Below, piece by piece: positions 31,643 through 42,700 of a stretch of 64,000 nucleotides of DNA. Origin of the DNA: Rhynchopus sp. YZ270_cl-10 (lineage: Eukaryota > Euglenozoa > Diplonemea > Diplonemida > Diplonemidae); assembly GCA_964035575.1 (NCBI GenBank), contig OZ037929.1, forward strand, positions 124,001 through 188,000, written 5' to 3'. The notes under the pieces are model-generated. The model did no database searches and was not told the DNA's origin. It saw nothing but the letters and a program-made list of their open reading frames with translations. Each line of letters starts with the position of its first letter. The first letter of the stretch is position 1. The translations under genes and the position numbers were made by a program.

Positions 31643-33901
31643 CTACTCCTTTACCAGAAGCATATTATGCCACGGCAGGGACTGTGTATTGATCTGCCCC
31701 TCGACGTGTCTCCAGGTGTCCCAGGATGCCATTACTTCGTCCTGCTGCGTTTTGCCGCTGTAGGCCAGCCTTGCAGCGATGTCAGCACCGCACGAATCGA
31801 AGGTCATTGCGAGCAGACGCAGGCCTGCTGCCTTCGTTAACACCCTGAGCTCCTCGAGCGAGAAGTAGTGCGCACGCGGGTGGCACAGCATGTCACGGAA
31901 CGGTGCTGCCGCGTAGTAGGAGAGCTGGCTTTGGAGGACCTGCCGTGCGGGGTTGGAGGACGGCAGCGCGTCGACGGCCTCACGTACCTCTCTGATGCGT
32001 TCGGCAGAGACACCGGCAGAGTCGTGAAGGTGGTACTTCTCCTGCAGAAACGATATGCACTCCCTCACCCGCTCTGTCCCCCCCGCGGAGTAAACCCCCA
32101 GCTGCATGACACCACCCTTCTTCATCCTCCGCACCAACGCCTTCAACGCCGTGCCAGGCTCCTTGCAGTGGTGCAGCACACCGCAGCACTCCACCACGTC
32201 GTACCGTTCGTACTCCTCTGATGCCGTGGGGACCACGTCTGTCAGGTCCTCTTGCGCAAGTGTCCAGCGTTGTGTGGCTGGTGTGGTGGCGGTGAGACGG
32301 CCCTGTGCGTACGCAAGGTTGACGCCACTCAGATCAATGCCTTTGACCAACGCAGTGGAGGTGTACTGTGCAAGCGCAAGCGCAACCTGGTGGCCGCTGC
32401 CGCAGCCTGCGACGAGAAGCTTCTCGTCAGCCTCGGGCCAAGAGAGGGACGCGCTGGCTTTGAGGGGAAGGTACCTACGCAGGTACGCAAGATAGGAGGT
32501 GAAGACGGGCAGGCCGGCGGTGCCTGTTGAGGGAGAGTGAAGGAGAGGTGAGAGGTGGTTTGTATACGTTGCTTCCACGTTATTTTTCTCTTAGAAAACA
32601 AATATCCCCCACAATAGAATAATGAGACCCACAATGGTGCTTGTCAAGAGAAGGCACAACCATGCGTCTCAAAAAAGAGAAAATTTTGTGTGCTTTTTTT
32701 TTGGCTTCATACCCACACGCACCCACACTGGATACGGATTCGTATCATAAAAGCTGCTGAGCACTTTGTCATCGACGGCTGAGCTGGGGCCATTCCACCG
32801 CTCCTGCCGCCCTGCGCCAAGGAGGAGCACGTGCATAGCTTCGTCCCGCTTCTGCGGAAGACGTGGTGCTGTCATAGGCTGGGGGGTGCTACCTACAGTA
32901 GTCTCCCCTCCCAGCCCCTCCAGGTGTGCAAACACCACGTCAAAGTCCTCCTCACTGCGGCGGTACAGAAGACGCGCCAGCGCCTCCACCACACTGCCAC
33001 CACCTCCTCCTCCTCCACCCACCCCACCCTCCGGCTCGTCATAATGCACCCACCCTGTCAAACAGTTCTGCGCCACCAATCCCAACAATGCGATGAGCAG
33101 CTCCTCCCTCTCCCCCTCCTCCCCCCCACGCACCCCCTCTGCATACGCAGACTCACGAAGGGTCACTAAGAATTCTGAGTCGGTGATGACGTTTTGGGAG
33201 AGAAGTGCGAATCCTATGTCACTTGCAGCAAGGCGCCATTTGGGACCGTCTAAAGACCGTGCAAGGAGACCCACCCCACCACCTTTGAGAAGCGCTGTGC
33301 ATGCATGGTGCGATGCGGTGGAAGTCAGCCCCCTTTTCAAGAAAGGCAGCCAGGAGGCAGACTTCACGCCTACCTTCGCCATGAGGGCGAGTATGCGGGA
33401 CAGCAGACTTTCGTGGATGGGTTGCTCTCCGTAGGTAACGGGGAGAATGGGTGCAACGGCGAGGTTGAGGTGCTTCACGGTTGAAGAAGAGTCGTTGAGA
33501 AGGTCGGCAATTTCTGCCGCTGTTGCATAAATATCGGCGATACACGTTGGGTGGATCATTCCAGGGTGTTGCGCCATCGCGGTGATGGCCGCAGAAAGGA
33601 ATTGTTGTGCGGCTTCAGTGCTGCTCCGTTCCCTCTGCTTTCCCCCGGGGGCTAATGCGTCCCCGAATCGGACACATGGCAACGCCCACACCCCTGCCAC
33701 ATGGAGGAGGATGAACGGCGCAATAGAGGCGGCAGAGCGCGAAGGTTGGCCTGACTTCATGAAGTCCACGACGTCGTCGCAGTTGAGTTGGTATTGGGTG
33801 CACAGTGCGGTGATGCGGTGGAGGTGTGCATCGCGGAGGAGAGACGGCGAGAAGGTGTAAGGTAGTGCCGCAAGGTGGGAAAGTGCTTTGGATTGAGGCA
33901 T
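31643..33901 (-). CDS. Class I SAM-dependent methyltransferase with helical N-terminal domain (2 exons, 689 aa)
   Basis: Exon 1 32713-33901, exon 2 31643-32523, with a 189-nt intron GTATGA...CAACAG in phase 1. Residues 1-~370 are helical and poorly conserved, with an acidic, glycine-rich loop. At the junction is FYDTNPYPVWVRVG, resembling the NPYPRW segment that precedes the methyltransferase domain of a bacterial family with TPR N-termini. The catalytic half has motif I LLVAGCGSGHQV, motif II VKGIDLSGVNL, and a motif IV region YDVVECCGVLHHCKEP, then GGVMQLGVYS. The substrate is unknown; in bacterial relatives it is usually annotated only as methyltransferase. The start at 33901 follows an AC-repeat leader with an AG about 35 nt upstream. 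Acquisition from bacteria followed by intron gain is plausible. Confidence 0.8.
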
Positions 33902-34060
33902 GGTGTGTGTGTGTGTGTGATGTGTTGTGATGCCTAGTGCGGGGAGTTCTTGAGGAGAATAATTATGACCATTAATGGTATGCGTTGAACGCTTCCACAC
34001 GAATCTCAGCTGTTGGGGGTGGTGGTGTTGAGGAGGTAGGGCTGGGGGGGTGGCCCATAG

Positions 34061-36675
34061 TAAGAATACCCCTTGTCCTTTTTCGTCCTCTACGTCTTTT
34101 TCGTCTTTTTCGTCCTTTTTCGATCTGGGAAAAAGGACGAAAAAGGACGAAAAAGGACAATACAGGAAGTACAGTACAGAAAAACCACCAGGAAAAACAC
34201 TGTTCACCCAAAAAAATCCCCCCCCCCAAAAAAAAAATCTTGATTTCAAGTCCTCCAACAACAGAAAAACACAAGAAAAAAAAAACAAATCATGCCAAGA
34301 GCTAAATGCTGGACTTGGGAGCTGTTTTCAAAAACCGGAAGGTTTTTGACGTGCAACGCATGCCAGGGGACAATGGCCCAGGCGTCGAACGCGGAGAGGA
34401 GGAAGCAGCACATTGTGTCCTGCAAAGATGCGGAGGAGGTTTACAAGAACAAAGCCAAGGTTTGAAAATAAATTTACTCGAAAATATTCACACACATATT
34501 CTACAGGCTGAATTGGCTAAGAAGAGGAAGCGCAGCCGGATGGAAGATGCTGAAGATGTCGATGAAGAAGATGATGAAGATGCAGAAGCAGATGCAGATG
34601 CAGATTGCACCATTGTTTCAGCCCCAGCAGCAGCAGCCCCAGCCCCAGCAGCAGCCTCAGCAGCTCCAGCAGCAGCCTCAGCAGCAGCTTCAGCCCCAGC
34701 CCCAGCAGCCCCAGCCCCAACATCTACCAAGGCGAAGCCTGTGCCCAAGGCACACACTCGGTCTGCCCACCCCAAGCAATCTTTGCTTGGAGTGGTGGAC
34801 AGGGTGTCGGAGGCCGAGAACAAGCTGATTGATTCAGCTTGGGCCAAGGCCTACTACTGTGGAGGTATCCCCTTCAGTTTTGCCTCCTCCCCCGAGTTTA
34901 AGGCGGCCATGCGGGCGACTCGCCCCACGCTGAGGAGGGTGGTCGACGAGGACGCCATTCGTGGGCCGCTGCTGGATGCGGCGTACGAGGAGATTGTGCT
35001 TGATGAGATTACTCGCATCAAGCACGCTGCCCGGGACAACGGTACCGGGATCTCCCTGCACGCCGACGCTTGGGAATCCAAGCTGAAGAAGCAGCACCTC
35101 CTCAGCGTGTCCATCTGTTCTCCTGAGCCACAGCTGCTGGCGAGCCACACGCTGACCCAACGATCGCATGACGGGGAGGAGTACTGCACCGCGCTGAAGC
35201 AGATCATCTCGGAGACGGGCATCGGGCAGTACCTGACAGCCGTTTTGGTCGACGCGGGGTCGGCAATTTTGAAGGGTGCCAAAGACCTGAAGGACGTTTA
35301 CCCGACAATCCTCATCTTGGTGTGCGTGTGCCATGCTTTAAACAGGCTGCTGAATGATATTATCGGAACCCGCACTGTATCAAAGAAGGATACACCTAAC
35401 GTGTATAACGCGTACTTCGTGTGGAGCAACCAGATCGTGTCTGCGGTAAAGAACACGGAGAACATCAGGAAGGCTGTGTATGCAATCCAAGCGGCATCGG
35501 CTATGGTGGAGAAAGTGTCGCCCGTTGGGAACAATACTCGTTGGCTGACGATTGGGGACTCCTGGGATTGGATCAACAACAACTTCAACACCATGCGGAC
35601 GCTCATGAACGACGAAAATGAAACCAGCATCCACAACCAGATGCCCGCCCTGCAGAAGTTCGGAGATCTCGCTTTTTGGGAGAAGTTCATGTTTGTGCGG
35701 AAGTTAGTGTGCTCGACGACAGAAGCCATCAGGTACATGGAACAAGACTCTGCTCGCATTGGCCACATTCTCCCGATGTTCTGGGCTTTGAAGCAGGTGT
35801 TTAATGCCTGCACTACACCTGACGGGGAAGTTCCTGGACACAAGAAGTGCAAGAAGGCGAGGGATGAACGAGAGAAGTACTACGTCGATACCAGCCACTG
35901 TGTTCTTGCCACCATCTTGTCCCCTACGTGCTACATTCCTGACGCAGAAGGCAAAGTCCCTCGTGGGGTTTTGGGAAGGTACCTTGAGACGTTCGATCCA
36001 AAGAGCCTCATGGATCAGGCAGAAAAAGCAGTGGAGCTGTGGGCTGACAACGAGGAGGCTGAGCTAGAACTTCTGAGGGAGATTTCGTGTTTCCTCTCAA
36101 GAGAGGCTCCGTACCACTCGAAGATGCTTTGGTGTCACGAGAAATCCGCACCTGAAGTGTTTTGGGGAATTGCGTCGAAACTCTACCCTAATCTTCTTCT
36201 TCCACCACGAGCGAAAAAGTTGTGCTCCATTGTCCCGCATACAGCAGTCCAGGAACGGGTGTTCAGCACGATGGGGTGGCAATCAGAAGGAAGGGAAAAT
36301 ATGGATTTGCAGAGACTCCACAAGGTCACGGCAATATGCACGACAACGAAGAGGGCGGCAAAGAAAGCGAAGCTTGCGCAGGCAAAAAAATAAAACAAGG
36401 GTTGGGGGTTTATCACGAGGGTTAGGGCAAGGGGTATCAGAGGGAATATATATTGCCAAAAACAAGAAACTGAAAAGTGTTTTTTTTTACTTTTTTATCA
36501 ATTTGAAAACACAGGCGTCAACTATCAGTGGGTTGTGAGACGCTTTTTTGTACCAGGAGCGCGAGAGGTAACTTAGTTACTGTATACCATTAACAGTGTC
36601 CTTTTTCGTCCTTTTTCGTCCTTTTTCGTCTTTTTCGTCCTTTTTCAAAAATCGTAGAGGACAGGGGGGTTCTTA
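34061..36675 (+). mobile_element. hAT DNA transposon, apparently whole
   Basis: Imperfect terminal inverted repeats (left TAAGAATACCCCTTGTCC, right end read inward TAAGAACCCCCCTGTCC) bound a 2.6-kb element. Subterminal clusters of CCTTTTTCGTC occur on both sides (34076-34165 and 36598-36650), in both orientations on the left. Such subterminal motif clusters are known binding sites of hAT transposases. No matching 8-bp target duplication could be fixed, so the outermost ends are uncertain. The transposase at 34292-36393 is open throughout. Confidence 0.75.
34292..36393 (+). CDS. hAT-family transposase (2 exons, 684 aa)
   Basis: Exon 1 34292-34459 encodes a BED-type zinc finger (CWTW, TCNAC, then HIVSC). 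After a 47-nt intron (GTTTGA...CTACAG), exon 2 34507-36393 continues in frame. Residues ~57-145 are an acidic Asp/Glu run, then a long Ala/Pro-rich linker. Residues ~190-400 match the DUF659/RNase H-like N part: LHADAWES carries the first catalytic Asp, and LVDAGSAILKGAKDL carries the second. The C-terminal ~85 residues are the hAT dimerisation region (PEVFWGIASKLYPNLLLPPRAKKL, then ERVFSTMG). No internal stop; it may be active. Plus strand, opposite to all host genes. Confidence 0.85.
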
Positions 36676-36679
36676 GGGG

Positions 36680-36726
36680 TGGGTGAGTGAACGACGTTGA
36701 CATTTTGTTCTGTAGTGTGTGCGTAA
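36680..36726. repeat. Dispersed repeat family J, copy 1
   Basis: GGGTGAGTGAACGACGTTGA and later GTGTGTGCGTAA are shared with 52973-53025. It starts a few bases outside the hAT right end. Confidence 0.5.
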
Positions 36727-36758
36727 AAACAAAAATGTGTCCTTTTTTTGCTATTGAC

Positions 36759-36846
36759 ATAATTGGGGTTGAAGGAGGGGGGGTTGATTCGCACTTCTTT
36801 GCGTACGTTGTGCGCCCACCCCATTCATCCAGACCAATGAATTATG
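36759..36846. mobile_element. Family E-related foldback element
   Basis: The arms CATAATTGGGGTTGAAGG and CCATTCATCC...AATTATG pair in part. The inner GATTCGCACTTCTTTGCGTAC is the inverse of the GTACGCAAAGAAGTGC block in the 2216-2312 copy, so this copy is in reverse orientation. Confidence 0.5.
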
Positions 36847-37214
36847 ATTGTGTTTTTTTTAATATTGCTATGCGGGTGTGAAATAACGCTTGATGATAAG
36901 TTTTTTTTTTTTCAATGGTTGCAATGGGTATTGTGTGCGGGGCACACAAAATATATAGTTTTGCTGTGACAACAATCTCCTCAGGCTGGTCAGCGCTCCT
37001 TTTTTTCAACTAAAATTCTTTTCCAGAAAAATAGATTTTTTTTTTTGGGGGTGCGCAAAGCCTTTTTTTATTCTCAAATAAATACAAAAATTCTGAAGAG
37101 TTGCAGCCCATCTTATGGCGCGTCTTGTACAACGAGACTGCTAGCAGACTCCTTGCAAGACACTTGTTTGTGACGGTCAAACAACACAGAACTGCAGCTA
37201 AATAATAAAAGAGT

Positions 37215-37262
37215 AAAAAAGTTTGTAAGGTGAGCCTAAATCTCTTCGTCACCTTGAGCATG
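37215..37262. repeat. Family A hairpin
   Basis: AAGTTTGTAAGGTGAGCCTA, AATCTCTTCG, TCACCTTGA. AAGGTGA pairs perfectly with TCACCTT; the inner stem is lost. Confidence 0.55.
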
Positions 37263-37316
37263 GTATGGGGGGTCAAGTGGATGCGTCACATCCGCTGAAA
37301 AAAAAAAACACTTCGC

Positions 37317-37395
37317 TGGTGCTCCGGGAGGGGCCGATATTGACAGGTCGCTGACAGGTCACCGACAGGTCGTTGACCGACTTCCGAAAGCACCA
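37317..37395. repeat. Family C foldback, 79-bp copy
   Basis: Same ends as 16106-16173 (TGGTGCTCCGGGAGGGG ... CTTCCGAAAGCACCA) but with an additional TGACAGGTC unit. The tandem units therefore vary in number between copies. Confidence 0.7.
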
Positions 37396-37825
37396 TTCAC
37401 GATTATTTTGAAAACTTTTTTTTTACCATTCCTTTTAGGGGAACGGAGCAGGGTACGGTCCTGGAACAGCTCCAAGAAAATGGAGTAGGCGGGGCCTAAT
37501 AGGAAGCTTGCCTTTCCTAAAACGTACAAAAGGGGGGGGTGTCGTCACCTGCCCTCATCATTGAAATACCATTTGCTTACCAATGGTATACTCCAATGCT
37601 GTCCCCTTTTTTGTTGAAAATTTGAAAGTATTAGTGCAAGGCCCCCCCTGAGGACAGTGATCTAAAATACGTGGCAAAATACGTATGAATACGTAGCAGT
37701 ACGCACATATTAGATCACTGCCCTGAGGAGGCACCGCACAGGAATCTGACGTCTACCCACTGTACATTCGTTTCGCGTTTAGAAAAAAAAAAGCTTCTTC
37801 TGTCGTTCTGTCTCTAGTTTTTTCG

Positions 37826-37880
37826 TTTTTGAAAATTTTGGTTGGATTAGTGCAGACACCCGAGATGAGCACTAAACTAT
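37826..37880. repeat. Family B short repeat
   Basis: TTGAAAATTTTGGTTG, GATTAGTGCAGACACCC, GAGCACTAAACTAT. TAGTGC pairs with GCACTA, a longer perfect arm than other copies. Confidence 0.55.
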
Positions 37881-38182
37881 ACACGTCTACGTGATGCGGG
37901 AGTCACTATTTTTTTTTTTATATTTTTCCTTACTTTCTTGAAAAATTGATAGCGTGTTTTCATTTCACTTTTTTTTTCGTGTGAACTCCACGCAGCCATT
38001 CCTCGCCTATCTCACGTTGATAACCCATTACTATGTCCACCTCCACTCATCAGGTAACGAACGGGGATCAAGGGAAACCCAGGCAAGCTATGCCGGGTGA
38101 GATAGGTCTAGGGGGTTTTTTTTGTATTTACAGGGTAAAAATCGTATTGAAACAAAACAAAAAAAAAAAGTAATTAAAAAAA

Positions 38183-38620
38183 ACAAGTAATTGCTATCGG
38201 AAAAAAAACGGGGTGTGATGTGGAACTCCATCCTGTAGAAATAATCTACAACACGCCCAGCATTCTGCTCTTCTGCAGGTATGCTAACGCTCTTCGTAAG
38301 CTGCCAGACCCACTGGGACGCCAGCATCTGAAACGTTAAAGAAGGGGGGCTGTCCTCTTCGTCCAGCACCATCTGCTCGATAGCGTTGTTTGACGTCAGC
38401 TCGGCAGGCTCGGCGTGTTCCAGCTCGTTTTGTCCACAGGCTCCCCACATTGTCGTCGTCGTTGGAGCAGTGCGGAGGGAACACAGAATGCACAGACTAC
38501 AACACATCGATCACACCAGGCACATCAGCACCTCCAGCAAATCGCCAGGATACTACGGTGGTTTCGAAAATCGCGCGGAGTTTTCCACATCACACCCGTT
38601 TTTCCTTAGCAATTACTTGT
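38183..38620. mobile_element. Inverted-repeat element I, copy 1
   Basis: Terminal repeats of about 45 bp start ACAAGTAATTGCTA and run through CGGGTGTGATGTGG. The 340-bp GC-rich core looks like captured coding DNA: on the minus strand it encodes an acidic peptide around NNAIEQMVLDEEDSPP and then MLASQWVWQLTKSVSI with an AG before the second part. It has no transposase. A second copy lies inverted at 57763-58195. Confidence 0.7.
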
Positions 38621-38636
38621 CCTTGTTGTTACTGTT

Positions 38637-38993
38637 GTTTTCAACCACCTTCCTTCAACCCTTGTAGGGATCAGTTGTAATTTTTTTCGCGAAAACATGA
38701 AATTACACATTTCAAGAGAACAAATTAAAAAGGGTCCTTATTTGCATTTTTGGACTCCGCCCGTGCAGTGGTGGGGTCAATCTCGAAAATTGGGCAATTT
38801 TTTGACCACTTAATTTTTGAGAAATATGAGCCCGGTTGCTTATACGTGGGGCCCATTTTCGGCTAAAATTTTCCTCAAAATCTGGTTTTGTAAAATTGAC
38901 CCTTTACTCCCCCCCCACATCGATTTCAATACTATACCTTACTTCACCTACGGTTACCCTTACAGGGGGGGTGAAGGAAGGTAGGTTGAAAAC
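38637..38993. mobile_element. Inverted-repeat element II, copy 1
   Basis: GTTTTCAACC-ACCTTCCTTCA at the left and TGAAGGAAGGTAGGTTGAAAAC at the right are inverted repeats that go on into CCCTTGTAGGG/CCCTTACAGGG. It is non-coding, AT-rich, 357 bp. It sits 16 bp from element I, and the same arrangement is found at 57390-58195. Confidence 0.7.
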
Positions 38994-39011
38994 TCAGACT
39001 TTCTAGTCAAG

Positions 39012-39060
39012 AGTAAAAGCACATAAGATGAACCTAAGCCTATTGTGCTGAGGCATCTTG
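39012..39060. repeat. Family A hairpin
   Basis: CATAAGATGAACCTAAGCC, TATTGT, GCTGAGGCATCTTGA. AAGATG pairs with CATCTT, and CCT..AGC with GCTGAGG, with base changes that mostly keep pairing relative to 19015-19065. Confidence 0.65.
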
Positions 39061-39263
39061 AAAAAAAGATAAGGTGAAAACTAACACTCGTGGAAGCATG
39101 GTGCTTCTGCAAACGTTGTTGTATACCTTGCACTGTTCTAGTTTCTGCATCCTTTGCGACTACGTTTCAAACTAAACAAAAAATGGATTTGTTGAAAGTG
39201 CAAACGCCTCACCGTTCATCGGCAGAGACGCAGGGCACTGTCAAAAATAAAACAAAAAACAAA

Positions 39264-39308
39264 TTGAAAAGATGAATGTGCCTCGGTGTGCTCACGCATC
39301 TTATAATC
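39264..39308. repeat. Family A hairpin
   Basis: AAAAGATGAATGTGCCTCGG, TGTGCTCACGCATCTTAT. AAGATG pairs with CATCTT, and TGTG with CACG-type bases. It lies about 410 bp 3' of the stop of the first channel-fusion gene. Confidence 0.5.
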
Positions 39309-39719
39309 AATAAGAATTTTTCAAAGCCGAGAGAATAAGCCTCTTCTTTGCCACATAAAATAGGGGAAACAGGGGAGGGGAGGGGGGGTAGGGGGGCATT
39401 TGCAGTGCTATATAAAAAGATGACAAGATTTTATGGAAACTGCACTTCCAAAGACATTACGTCAGAGAAAGCTGCACAAAATGGGACGTTTAGAAAAAAG
39501 ACACTTTTAAAAAAATTCTTCTTGTCCATGTGGTGTGGTTCCTTATGACAGAGACGACAGGTCGCTGTTGTAAATCTGCTTGATACCCCGTTAGATTCAG
39601 AGTAAGCAGTGCACTATGCTACTATTAAACTGATGTATGTGTACTTGGTGCAAACAAAGAAAAAAGTTGGTAATTATTAACATAAGTCTGTAGTACTGAG
39701 CAGCTTCAAAAAAACAGAC

Positions 39720-42700
39720 CTACACACGTCTGACCCAGCCAGGCAGGCCGCGTGGGATCATCTCAGGTACGTCGACAGCCAGGACAGCCCACGTCGTGTC
39801 GGGCACACCACGGTACACCATGTCGCCCACCTGCTGAGCATGCTCCGGCACACCCCACGCAAGTGTGCGCATGAAGCGTGTTCTCTGGATCGGAAGCGGC
39901 AGCCAGTGCACAATGAAGGGCAGCGCCACACGCAGGATCTGCTGCTTCTCCATCGGGATCTCCTCCACTGGGAACTGCGGTGGGAACTTCAGAAGCTCCC
40001 CGAAGTCCTCCTCCACAGAGTAGTAGCTCGCCTCCGCACTCAGCTTCGTGAAGTCGTAATGAGACCACGCTGTGTCCGTCTGCGTCACTGTCCCACGGAT
40101 CTCCTCCATCGTCTTCGACATGTACGAGTCCCAGATGTTGACAAGAAGCTTCCGCTGGATCGCCATGTTGAAGCCCTTCCGCAGAAGCCCGTTCAGGTTG
40201 TCCTCCTCCCAGTCCATGTGCTGGTCCGAGAACGGCACCATCTGCTGCAGAAGTTCACGCAGCTCCAGGATGTCGCGTGCATGGTCTGAAGAGGGGTCTT
40301 CGAGCTTCGTCAGGACCGCCTTGGCACTGGCCTCCATCTTGTGCAGTGCGGCGTGCTGGGCGTATCCGTCACGCGACACCATCGGGTGGAACGAGTCAAC
40401 CATCCTGAACAGAATCGTGTCCTCCATGTGGCTGTGCCAGTCCAGCACCATCAGGTGCAGCTTCAGGTGTGCCACAAGACCCTTCGACAGGTCCTTCACG
40501 GCATCAGCGTTCTCTGTTCCCGCAGCAACGATGCCTTCTGCAGAGCGCAGCAGGTGGTGTCCAGACTCACGCAGCGCCTCGTGGGTCAGTTTGTTGAACG
40601 ACAGGGGACCGAACTTGTACTGTGGGCGCAGCCATCTCTTCTTGACGAGCCAGAACGCTGTGTTGAGGAAGAGCACCACGTTCACCCAGGAGGCCATCAA
40701 GAGGGTGAGTGCGGCAATCGTCTCTGCGAAGTGGTGCAGGTCGTCGCTGGCTGAGGTGCTCTTCACGTAGAGCACAGCAGCCGCAGCAAGGATGTCTGCT
40801 GTGAACGCAACGCTCCAGAAGCTGAAGTCGAACTTCACTCTGAAGATGAAGCCCATTGGCACAGCAAGCCAGAAGAAGATCAGGGCCAGGGTGCACCCTG
40901 CCCAGTACATCGCCTTGCTGAAGGAGTCCATCGTAGCCACGTCCTCAGCAATTCCCGCAACACTGTAAGAAGGCGACTTTGGCAGCAGGCGGAAAGAGAT
41001 CATGATAAGGTGCAGCACGGTGCTCCACATCCCAATCGAGGCACGCATGCGCTCGTCAGACCAGTGGTACGAGATCGAGGCCAGGAACGTGCCACCAAAC
41101 AGCAGCAGAGACAGCACACACGGAAGGGAGAACAGGAACCACGCCACCTCCGCGTACCCCTCAAACATCGCCGCGTTCATCGCAGCAAGAAGACAGCCGC
41201 CAATGGGAAGCAGCAGGCTAGGTGTCGTCAGGTCAGCGTCACCACGGTTCCCAACCAGCCACGAACACTTCCAGACCAGCAGAAACTTCAGAGGCACCGC
41301 ACCTATCCAGAAGAGCGCCTTGCCGAAGCGGTAGAAACCTGTGGAGTCGGGAAGGAGCAGGATCGAGTACACACAGATGCACATCGGGAGGGCGGCAACT
41401 GCATTCGACTTGATCGGGTGCACGAGCTCTGCGTACACCTTCTTCGGGTGCAGGACAAGCTTGACGAGAAGCAACGCAGCAATGAGACTGAACAGCGAAA
41501 GCGAGATGTACGCAATAGCCTTCCAGATGTGGTCCGACCCGTAGTACGACTCCTCAGTGGACCCCTGGATGAGACAGTCTGCACACGTAGCATTGCGCCA
41601 CGCAAGCGCAAGACCCGCAACACCAAGGGGCATCATCATGTCTGAGATGTGCACGTTCTTCACAGGATTGAAGCCTCTGCGCACGTGGTCGTCGCTCTTG
41701 TATCTCTTCAGGTTCACGTCTGCAGCGGTCTTCGGCTGTCCCGGCTCTCTGTACTGCAGTGGCACCACCTTCTTCAGCTCTGTTTCAAAGTCGTCAATCA
41801 GGTCCAACGTACGCTGCACAGCTGGCTTCTGGTCAATGTGCACATGGTACACACGGTCAGAAACAAGGCAAAGCTTCACCATGTAGCCAAAGAACCAGCA
41901 CCCAAGGCAGAAGTCAAACACAGCTTCCAGTGCAGCAGGCCCAGAAAGACACCCGAGAATCACAGCACCAGTGATATTGAAGTCGAAGTACAGAAACGCT
42001 CCTCCCACAATGCTGAAGACAAGCCCAATCATGGTTGCAAACTGCTTCGGGGGACCGTTTCTCAGGTCCTCCTTCAGAGGGGTGCTCACAAGCAGCGCCA
42101 ACGCACCAGCAGGGGAGAAGGCAGCACCACCGATGAGTCTTACGAGGAAGTCCAATGCCATCCCGAGAGCAACGTACGCAGCCCACTCCTCGTCCCTGAA
42201 GATGATGCACACAATGCAGAGGGCAACCATCTGCAGTGCAACCAGGCGGATCACGTAGGCGTTCACTGTGTGCGGGAAGTAGAACATCCCTGAGTCCATC
42301 GGCTTCACACGTTCGACGTCACCTGTGATCCACGCAGCCACCTTCGACGGTGCCGACACACCAAGCTTCGTGTACAGTTCGCCAGACGCCTCCAGGTCCA
42401 CAACATCGTTGCAACCGCCCACAAACTCGCCCTTGATGAAGATGATCGGGACAGTACTGTGTCCTGAGGCCTCCTCCTTTGCAGCCTCACGCACCTTGTC
42501 GCCTTCCGCAATCTTGTCAATGTAGAAGACGTCCACACGCACACCTGTCGTCTGCAGCAGCGAGATCGCACGCGTGCAGAATCCGCACGTCGACTTTGCC
42601 ACCACCACACAGGGGGCATCCTTCTGCGACGTCGTAAAGGCTTCGAGTGTGTCTGGAGTCAACACGTTTGACGGCTTCTGCTGCACAGCATCTGGGGATT

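Larger units (their letters stand above)
36847..39719. other. Gene-free region with foldback repeats and a composite transposon
   Basis: No host gene. Contents: family A hairpins (37215-37262, 39012-39060, 39264-39308), family C (37317-37395), family B (37826-37880), a palindrome around 37660-37725 (TGATCTAA/TTAGATCA arms), and the element pair 38183-38993. A 26-bp match to 62876-62905 (GTGCAAACGCCTCACCGTT) lies at about 39197. Confidence 0.6.
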
